Shown here: positions 1-5,096 of the stretch, in pieces
Numbering within the stretch: position 1 is the stretch's first letter
Layout: each line of letters begins with the position of its first letter
Assembly: GCA_021812845.1 (NCBI GenBank)
Contig: JAKAML010000144.1
Span: 1 to 5,096 of the forward strand
Reading direction: 5' to 3'
DNA: 5,096 nt
Source of the DNA: Pseudomonadota bacterium
Lineage (GTDB): Bacteria > Pseudomonadota > Alphaproteobacteria > Rhizobiales > Hyphomicrobiaceae
Made by a program: the position numbers and the translations under genes
Notes under the pieces: generated by a model
Told to the model about the DNA's origin: nothing
Databases searched by the model: none
What the model saw: the letters and a program-made list of their open reading frames with translations, nothing else

Positions 1-1447
<1,447 letters not shown>

Positions 1448-1517
1448 TCGGGCAGCGTCGGCAGGCTCGCGCAGGACCGCGTGATTTCCGGCGAAGGTGT
1501 GGGCGGCCATGAACCTG

Positions 1518-1576
1518 CGCGCTCGTCCCCTCGCCCCCGTAGCGCCGGGTGCGGGGAGAGGGTTAGGATGAGGGGC
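1518..1576. repeat. REP-like dispersed intergenic palindrome downstream of parE
   Basis: A GC-rich imperfect inverted repeat pairs CCCTCGCCCC (1528-1537) with GGGGAGAGGG (1553-1562), with a single G.A mismatch and a 15-nt loop. The right side continues as TTAGGATGAGGGGC. On the minus strand this reads CCCCTCATCCTAACCCTCTC followed by CCCGC. That is the signature of a very common dispersed repeat in proteobacterial genomes, which produces spurious translations such as PHPNPLP; here the minus strand gives PHPNPLPAPGATGARG. It begins about 70 nt after the parE stop and could slow or end parE transcription. There is no T-run, so it is not a canonical intrinsic terminator. Its outer boundaries are approximate. 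Confidence 0.7.
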
Positions 1577-1871
1577 AGCGTCGCGACGACCTTGAGGGGC
1601 GGCCGCTTCCTTCGAAGTCGCGACCGCGCAATGCGATTGACCCGATACGATCGTGGTGCCGGGGCTCAGCTTTGCGTGGCGGATGTGCCAAGTGTGCAAG
1701 CGGCATCGGGACAAGTCAGGGGCACAATTGGCATCTATGCAGACGGAATTGAAGAGCCCGCATACAATAGAATCTGATCTGCTACAATGACCATGACACG
1801 CCTTGCGAAATCGCAGGGCGCCAACTCGATCGAGGCCAATACGATAGCTTTGCCGGCAATCTCGTCTGGAT

Positions 1872-1876
1872 GGAGG
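1872..1876 (+). promoter_or_regulatory. ribosome binding site deciding the orphan gene start at 1882
   Basis: GGAGG lies 5 nt before ATG 1882. The in-frame ATG at 1870 overlaps this site and has no comparable purine-rich sequence upstream. ATG 1882 is therefore preferred, which removes four residues (MEVG) from the longest reading. Confidence 0.75.
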
Positions 1877-1881
1877 TCGGA

Positions 1882-2640
1882 ATGGCAAACGCATGGCACA
1901 CCGGTCCTGGATCACCAGCCGCCGCCGTCGGTGAAGACACCGATCACTTCCTCGACCTGGATACCTCGCGTATATTTCGAAAGACCGACGGAACTTGGCG
2001 ACAGATCGGAATTCTGCGGGCTGTCGGCCGAGGGCCGACGTGGCTAACTGGCTCGGGAACGCCCACTGCCGCGTTGGGCGATAACGGCGACATGTATTTG
2101 GATGTCGCGACTGGCCACGCCTACCAAAAGATGACAGACTCGTGGTTTTTCTTGTCTGAGTTGAGGGGCGTGGCAGGCGCAGCCGGGGCCACACCCGCAT
2201 CAGTAACAGTTGCCCCTGATAGCGTCGAGATACCGGGGACTATTGGAGGTCCGCGCACGACACTGTGTGAGGTTGCGGTGCCCGAACCAGGACCATCAAT
2301 TGTCCTCGGCAAGTTTGTGGCATCCTATTGGCGTCCAACTGGCAGAACGCTCCAGTCTGGCGCTTCTGTTTCCGCGGCGTTGGGGATCAGCGAGACGACG
2401 TTCTTGGACCAGTCAGAAACAATGTTGGCATCGAACGGCGAAATTGTGATACCGGGACTATGGGGCGGCACTAATCGTATCAGCGTTGCTGGCAGCAACA
2501 TTGCAACAATTTCGCTGATGGGCTGGTACAATTTCGGATCAGGTCAAATGGTGCGAATGTCAGCCAGCCGGTCGATCGGAACCGACGATGATCAGGTTGT
2601 TGCGAGCCACTGCAGGCTCGTCGTATTTCGACATATGTAG
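1882..2640 (+). CDS. phage tail/collagen-like repeat protein with orphan C-terminal domain
   Basis: This predicted 252-residue protein (TAG stop at 2638-2640) matches no enzyme I recognise. Residues 5-39 and 54-88 are two copies of a Trp-to-Trp module of the form W-x-T-G-x-G-x-P...G...D-x-(F/Y)-L-D...T...K...W, spaced exactly 49 residues apart. Such modules occur in phage tail-fibre and bacterial collagen-like proteins, often next to Gly-X-Y stretches. Here a short GVAGAAGAT segment (about 96-104) follows. Residues from about 105 to 252 form a Ser/Thr/Val-rich segment that looks all-beta, with Cys in TTLCEV and ASHCRL. No signal peptide, membrane helix or catalytic motif is visible. Hand counts of sampled lines give roughly 47-65% GC, below the neighbours, and codons such as TTT, ATA and AAT are commoner. 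I infer an acquired, phage-related structural or adhesin-like protein standing alone. It may also be a decaying remnant. Confidence 0.75.
   Translation: MANAWHTGPGSPAAAVGEDTDHFLDLDTSRIFRKTDGTWRQIGILRAVGRGPTWLTGSGTPTAALGDNGDMYLDVATGHAYQKMTDSWFFLSELRGVAGAAGATPASVTVAPDSVEIPGTIGGPRTTLCEVAVPEPGPSIVLGKFVASYWRPTGRTLQSGASVSAALGISETTFLDQSETMLASNGEIVIPGLWGGTNRISVAGSNIATISLMGWYNFGSGQMVRMSASRSIGTDDDQVVASHCRLVVFRHM
1894..2145 (+). repeat. two tandem 49-aa tail-fibre-type modules within the orphan CDS
   Basis: Module 1 runs from the Trp codon at 1894 to the Trp codon at 1996-1998. Module 2 runs from Trp at 2041-2043 to Trp at 2143-2145. Both Trp pairs are 34 residues apart, and module 2 is displaced exactly 49 residues. 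By eye, 14 of 35 aligned residues are identical, including W, T-G-x-G, P, A-A, G, D, L-D, T, K and W. The DNA is too diverged to appear as a nucleotide repeat, so this is an old duplication rather than a recent one. Confidence 0.75.
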
Positions 2641-2658
2641 CTCGGTGCGGGTATTTGG

Positions 2659-2677
2659 TCGAAGATGGTCTCTTCGA
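2659..2677 (+). terminator. possible terminator hairpin after the orphan gene
   Basis: A perfect 7-bp stem, TCGAAGA (2659-2665) with TCTTCGA (2671-2677), encloses the 5-nt loop TGGTC. It is followed by GTTTC. It begins 19 nt after the stop at 2640, a normal position for a terminator. The stem is only moderately stable and the T-run is three bases, so termination may be weak. Confidence 0.35.
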
Positions 2678-2753
2678 GTTTCGGCGTGACGCGACCGGGA
2701 AGCGTGGAATTCGTGCCGAGCAGTCGGCCGAAGAATTCGGCAGTCTGGGACGG

Positions 2754-2787
2754 AAAAAATTGTCAATTGACGACGTGCGCCTGTCGT
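2754..2787 (-). terminator. weak candidate terminator for the alpha/beta hydrolase
   Basis: Read on the minus strand past the hydrolase stop (2792-2794), a 5-bp stem ACGAC/GTCGT (plus-strand positions 2783-2787 and 2770-2774) is followed 10 nt later by six T residues (2754-2759). The 10-bp palindrome GTCAATTGAC (2762-2771) overlaps the region. The hairpin is short and the T-run is not adjacent, so this is only suggestive. Confidence 0.25.
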
Positions 2788-2791
2788 GCGG

Positions 2792-3496
2792 TCACCCCCC
2801 GAGCCACCGCCGCATCAGAGCCGTCACCCGCTCCGGCGCCTCGATGGGAGTGAGATGCCCCGCGCCCGCGACGATCTCCATCCGCGCGCCCGCGATCCCG
2901 TCGCGGATCTCCTCGGCCACCTTCTGGGGCGTCAACTGGTCCGCCGCGCCGACGACGACGACCGTCGGGCAGCGGATCTCTCCGAGCAGCGGCCGGTTGT
3001 CCGGCCGGCCCATGATCGCCGCCTGCTGGCGCGCGAACGCCTCGATCCCGGTGTCGTCGGCCATCGCCAGCAGCCGCTCGACCAGCGCCGCGTCATCGAG
3101 CGCACGCTTCGCGACCAGCATCGGCAACAGCGTCTTCTGCACGAAGCGCACGCCCTTCTCCCGCGCGATGGCCACGACCTCCCGCCGCCGCGCCGACTGC
3201 TCCAGAAGATCCGCCCGGGCGCTGGTGTCGAGGAGCGCGAGCCGCGTCACCCGCTCCGGCGCCCGGCGGATGATCTCGAACGCCACGTAGCCGCCCATCG
3301 ACAGCCCGGCGAGCGCGAACCGCTCCGGCGCCGCCGCCAGGATGCCCGCCGCGATGCCGCCCATGGTGTCGTGCCGCGTGTGGTCGCCGATCACCACCAC
3401 GCGCCCGCCACCGAGCGCCGCGCTCTGCTCGCGCCAGAGATCGGCCGTGCACATCAGCCCCGGCACCATGAGCAGGGGTTCCGCCGTCCCGGCCAT
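2792..3496 (-). CDS. alpha/beta-fold hydrolase, substrate unknown
   Basis: This 234-residue protein has the layout of a complete small alpha/beta hydrolase. An N-terminal strand and oxyanion loop (LLMVPGLMCTADLW, about 8-21) is followed by the nucleophile elbow G-L-S-M-G-G with Ser66. A helical lid region spans about 92-165. The acid strand VVVVGAADQLTP carries Asp186, and GAGHLTPIEAPERV carries His214, so the Ser-Asp-His triad is intact. The family cleaves esters, lactones, thioesters and similar bonds by a serine mechanism. The overall look is near enol-lactonase or carboxylesterase-type members, but nothing here fixes a substrate. There is no signal peptide, so it is probably cytoplasmic. 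The start at 3496 is chosen because GGGGAGG lies 6 nt upstream; the longer reading to 3559 adds an Arg-rich, non-conserved 21-residue leader. The gene is divergent from the helicase and no co-transcribed partner is visible. Confidence 0.9.
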   Translation of the reverse strand: MAGTAEPLLMVPGLMCTADLWREQSAALGGGRVVVIGDHTRHDTMGGIAAGILAAAPERFALAGLSMGGYVAFEIIRRAPERVTRLALLDTSARADLLEQSARRREVVAIAREKGVRFVQKTLLPMLVAKRALDDAALVERLLAMADDTGIEAFARQQAAIMGRPDNRPLLGEIRCPTVVVVGAADQLTPQKVAEEIRDGIAGARMEIVAGAGHLTPIEAPERVTALMRRWLGG

Positions 3497-3502
3497 GTCC
3501 GT

Positions 3503-3509
3503 CCTCCCC
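3503..3509 (-). promoter_or_regulatory. strong ribosome binding site setting the hydrolase start
   Basis: On the minus strand GGGGAGG is followed by six bases (ACGGAC) and then ATG at 3496-3494. The alternative ATGs at 3559 and 3541 have no such sequence, which supports the 234-aa form. Confidence 0.8.
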
Positions 3510-3559
3510 GTCCGCCGCCGCCCCGGGACCGCGCCCGACATCGTCGCGCGGTCGCGCAA

Positions 3560-3587
3560 GTGACACTAATCCAAGGCTTTTTGTCAC
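3560..3587. promoter_or_regulatory. inverted repeat GTGACA-N16-TGTCAC, candidate operator
   Basis: GTGACA (3560-3565) and its exact reverse complement TGTCAC (3582-3587) are separated by 16 bp. The centre-to-centre spacing of 22 bp is about two helical turns, as expected for a dimeric regulator binding one face of DNA. A further TGTCA occurs at 3625-3629. The site lies 64-91 bp upstream of the hydrolase start. A 6-bp arm pair can arise by chance, so this is tentative. Confidence 0.3.
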
Positions 3588-3644
3588 ACGAGCAGCGGTT
3601 TTCCTTGCGTTTCCGCGTGGGTTGTGTCAGCAGCTTCTTGGCTC

Positions 3645-3730
3645 GAGCGCAGGGGGATTCGATTCATTCGATCCTTTTCGAGACCGCCCCCATACATTTG
3701 GCCCTTTGCCGTCCAATGCTCCCTGCGCTC
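3645..3730 (+). promoter_or_regulatory. long-range perfect 10-bp stem in the helicase leader (stem I)
   Basis: GAGCGCAGGG (3645-3654) is exactly complementary to CCCTGCGCTC (3721-3730). In RNA the stem can extend inward by a G.U and a G-C pair. The enclosed 60-70 nt contain CCCCC (3687-3691), which could alternatively pair with the GGGGG at 3652-3656, so two exclusive folds are possible. It is relevant as RNA only if transcription begins upstream of 3645, which is not known. Confidence 0.45.
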
Positions 3731-3751
3731 TCCACCCGACGAGGCTGCGCC

Positions 3752-3788
3752 CGCGATCCCGCGGAGAGTGCGCACGCGCGGGATCGTG
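3752..3788 (+). promoter_or_regulatory. perfect 10-bp hairpin just upstream of the helicase RBS (stem II)
   Basis: CGATCCCGCG (3754-3763) pairs exactly with CGCGGGATCG (3777-3786) across a 13-nt loop. The outer pairs G.U (3753/3787) and C-G (3752/3788) could extend it. The loop contains the 8-bp palindrome GTGCGCAC (3768-3775). The hairpin ends 12 nt before the Shine-Dalgarno sequence. There is no T-run directly after it, so I read it as a leader structure rather than a terminator. Confidence 0.55.
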
Positions 3789-3799
3789 AGAGTTGAACC

Positions 3800-3805
3800 G
3801 GAGAG
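3800..3805 (+). promoter_or_regulatory. ribosome binding site deciding the TTG start of the helicase
   Basis: GGAGAG ends 7 nt before the TTG at 3813-3815. The next in-frame ATG, at 3996, would delete the Q motif and Walker A, so TTG is the supported start. CTCTCC at 3728-3733 is an exact complement of this site. Confidence 0.75.
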
Positions 3806-3812
3806 ACCTTTT

Positions 3813-5096
3813 TTGGAAACGAAAGCCTTCGCTGAGCTCGGTCTCAGCCCCAAGGTTCTGGCCGCCGTCGAGGCGTCCGGATATACGACCGCGACCCCCA
3901 TCCAGTCCGCCGCCATCCCCGTAGCGATCAGCGGACGCGACGTGCTCGGCATCGCCCAGACCGGCACCGGCAAGACCGCCGCCTTCACGCTGCCGATGAT
4001 CTGCCGGCTCGAGACCGGCCGCGCCCGCGCCCGGATGCCGCGCTCGCTGATCCTGGCGCCGACGCGCGAACTCGCCGCCCAGGTCGCGCAGGCGTTCGAG
4101 AAGTACGGCACCAACCACAAGCTCGACGTGGCGCTCCTGATCGGCGGCGTCTCCATGGACGATCAGGTCAAGAAGCTCGACCGCGGCGTCGACGTTCTGA
4201 TCGCCACGCCGGGCCGCCTGCTCGACCACTTCGGCCGCGGCCGCATCATGCTGATGGGGGTCGAGATCCTCGTCATCGACGAGGCCGACCGCATGTTGGA
4301 CATGGGCTTCATCCCTGACATCGAGAAGATCTGCAAGCTCCTGCCGCCGCGCCGGCAGACGCTGTTCTTCTCCGCCACCATGCCGGCCGAGATCACCCGC
4401 CTCGTCGACCAGTTCCTCAAGGATCCCGTCCGCGTCGAGGTGGCGCGCCCCGCCACCACGGCGAAGACCATCACCCAGCGCTTCCGCTTCCTGCCCGATG
4501 GCGAGGACTGGGCCAAGCGCGAGGCGCTGCGCGAGCTGATGCGCGTCGAGGATGTGCGCAACGCCATCATCTTCTGCAACAGGAAGCGTGACGTCGCGAT
4601 CCTCCTGAAGTCGCTCCTGAAGCACGGCTTCAACGCCGGCGCGCTGCACGGCGACATGGACCAGTCGGCGCGCATGGCGACGCTCGACAAGTTCCGCTCC
4701 GGCGAGCTGATGTTCCTCGCCGCCTCCGACGTCGCCGCCCGCGGCCTCGACATCCCCGACGTCAGCCACGTCTTCAACTACGACCTGCCGTGGCAGTCCG
4801 ACGACTACGTCCACCGCATCGGCCGCACCGGCCGCGCCGGCAAGTCGGGCTATGCCGCCTCCCTCGTCACGCACGAGGACCTGAAGCTTCTGAAGGACAT
4901 CGAGAAGATCACCGGCGACGAGGCCCTGTGGCTCGGCGACGGCCCGACCGAGGACGACTACGCCGACGCCGGCAAGCGCCGCCGCGGAAGGGGTCGCGGC
5001 GGAGACGCGCGGGGAAGGACGGGCGGAGACGCGCGGGGAAGGACGGGCGGAGACGCGCGGGGAAGGACGGGCGGAGACGCGCGGGGCCGGAGCGGC
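3813..5096 (+). CDS. DEAD-box ATP-dependent RNA helicase, RhlE-like, 3' end beyond window
   Basis: This cytoplasmic enzyme uses ATP to unwind short RNA duplexes; RhlE-type members act in ribosome assembly and RNA turnover. From the TTG start, 428 residues are visible with no frameshift. The motifs are in canonical order: Q motif (F6, G23, TPIQ 28-31), Walker A AQTGTGKT (48-55), PTRELAAQ, TPGR, DEAD (156-159), SAT (187-189), then the second RecA lobe with ARGLD (309-313) and HRIGRTGR (334-341). Both lobes are complete. After about residue 387 comes a basic, disordered Arg/Gly tail that becomes a perfect octapeptide repeat (GGDARGRT) and is still open at the window end. RGG-like tails in this family help bind RNA. 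The assignment to RhlE rather than another DEAD-box subgroup is inferred from the AxxGL start and the short core with a basic tail. A structured leader precedes it. The stop codon is not in view. Confidence 0.93.
   Translation, partial: METKAFAELGLSPKVLAAVEASGYTTATPIQSAAIPVAISGRDVLGIAQTGTGKTAAFTLPMICRLETGRARARMPRSLILAPTRELAAQVAQAFEKYGTNHKLDVALLIGGVSMDDQVKKLDRGVDVLIATPGRLLDHFGRGRIMLMGVEILVIDEADRMLDMGFIPDIEKICKLLPPRRQTLFFSATMPAEITRLVDQFLKDPVRVEVARPATTAKTITQRFRFLPDGEDWAKREALRELMRVEDVRNAIIFCNRKRDVAILLKSLLKHGFNAGALHGDMDQSARMATLDKFRSGELMFLAASDVAARGLDIPDVSHVFNYDLPWQSDDYVHRIGRTGRAGKSGYAASLVTHEDLKLLKDIEKITGDEALWLGDGPTEDDYADAGKRRRGRGRGGDARGRTGGDARGRTGGDARGRTGGDARGRSG
4998..5093 (+). repeat. 24-bp coding minisatellite in the helicase C-terminal tail
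   Basis: Three base-for-base identical 24-bp units lie at 4998-5021, 5022-5045 and 5046-5069. Each encodes GGDARGRT in frame. A fourth unit at 5070-5093 diverges in its last third to encode GGDARGRS. The period is a multiple of three, so changes in copy number preserve the frame. More units may continue past the window edge. Confidence 0.93.

Larger units (their letters stand above)
1448..1881. other. intergenic gap between parE and the orphan tail-like gene
   Basis: This 434-nt stretch has no gene I can support. The first 130 nt are GC-rich and carry a palindromic dispersed repeat (about 1518-1576). Two copies of the 8-bp palindrome GTCGCGAC follow at 1580-1587 and 1617-1624. From about 1630 the composition becomes more AT-rich and resembles the downstream orphan gene. 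A 48-codon open stretch (1631-1777) has no Shine-Dalgarno sequence and I do not call it. The orphan gene's frame is open back to 1771 (after TAG at 1768-1770) but contains no ATG, GTG or TTG before 1870. Two TACAAT hexamers (1763-1768, 1783-1788) look like -10 boxes, but neither has a good -35 at 16-18 nt, so no promoter is assigned. Confidence 0.6.
1625..2790. other. lower-GC segment, probable horizontally acquired insert
   Basis: Hand-counted lines inside this interval give about 47-65% GC, against 67% in a parE line and 82% in a helicase line. The segment contains the orphan tail-like gene and AT-richer flanks. Its left boundary falls soon after the dispersed palindrome. Its right boundary falls at the A-tract and GTCAATTGAC palindrome just before the hydrolase stop. 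I found no integrase, transposase, tRNA gene, terminal inverted repeat or target-site duplication, so the borders and mode of entry are inferred only from composition. Confidence 0.45.
3497..3812. promoter_or_regulatory. divergent regulatory region between hydrolase and helicase
   Basis: This 316-nt region contains no gene and must hold both promoters. It has three separate inverted repeats: GTGACA-N16-TGTCAC near the hydrolase side, and two 10-bp perfect stems on the helicase side. I could not find a -35/-10 pair with good spacing. TTGGCT (3638-3643) is a possible -35 for the helicase, but the hexamer 17 nt downstream (GATTCA) is poor. Transcription starts are therefore unassigned. Confidence 0.6.

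Noticed and set aside
1637..1665. TTGACC as a -35 box
   Set aside because: The sequence 16-18 nt downstream is GC-rich with no -10-like hexamer.
1481..1777. 98-codon open frame after parE, or its 48-codon 3' part from 1631
   Set aside because: It crosses the dispersed palindrome, has no RBS at either start, and shows no recognisable motif.
2655..2853. Short open frames between the orphan gene and the hydrolase
   Set aside because: They run antisense into the hydrolase 3' end, use TTG or unsupported ATG starts without an RBS, and resemble nothing known.
2786..3796. 336-codon plus-strand frame across the hydrolase and intergenic region
   Set aside because: It is antisense to a complete alpha/beta hydrolase and its composition is Arg/Pro/His-rich, as in other shadow frames.
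3627..4874. 415-codon open frame on the minus strand opposite the helicase
   Set aside because: The plus strand encodes all DEAD-box motifs. The antisense product is a repetitive Asp/Val/Arg/Gly-rich shadow with no start signal.
4998..5096. CRISPR-like array
   Set aside because: The 24-bp units are directly adjacent with no spacers and are in frame with the helicase, so they are a coding tandem repeat.

Overview
The window is about 5.1 kb of a high-GC, densely coding bacterial chromosome. Hand counts of sampled 60-base lines give roughly 65-80% GC in the coding flanks. The ParE and DEAD-box protein sequences look alphaproteobacterial. A dispersed intergenic repeat downstream of parE, with a minus-strand translation of the familiar PHPNPLP type, fits the same group. 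Hyphomicrobiales (Rhizobiales) is my best guess; I would not name a genus.

Layout: (1) 1-1447, plus strand, is the C-terminal two-thirds of topoisomerase IV subunit B (parE), cut by the left edge. (2) 1448-1881 is a 434-nt gap holding the palindromic repeat and then AT-richer sequence with no convincing gene. (3) 1882-2640, plus strand, is a 252-aa orphan with two tandem 49-residue phage tail/collagen-like modules, a short Gly-X-Y stretch and an unrecognised beta-rich C-terminal domain. It is visibly lower in GC than its neighbours and looks acquired. (4) 2792-3496, minus strand, is a 234-aa alpha/beta hydrolase with a complete Ser-Asp-His triad. (5) 3497-3812 is a divergent intergenic region with three inverted repeats, two of them perfect 10-bp stems upstream of the helicase. 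(6) 3813-5096, plus strand, is an RhlE-like DEAD-box RNA helicase starting at TTG and running off the right edge inside a perfect 24-bp minisatellite that encodes an RGG-rich tail.

The genes do not form one pathway. parE (chromosome decatenation) and the helicase (RNA remodelling) are core housekeeping genes. The hydrolase is a probable accessory metabolic enzyme transcribed away from the helicase. The middle gene looks like a phage-derived remnant or cargo gene without integrase, att site or other phage genes in view. I do not see a complete new defence or mobile system. The items most worth a second look are the orphan tail-like protein with its novel C-terminal domain, the structured helicase leader, and the coding minisatellite.
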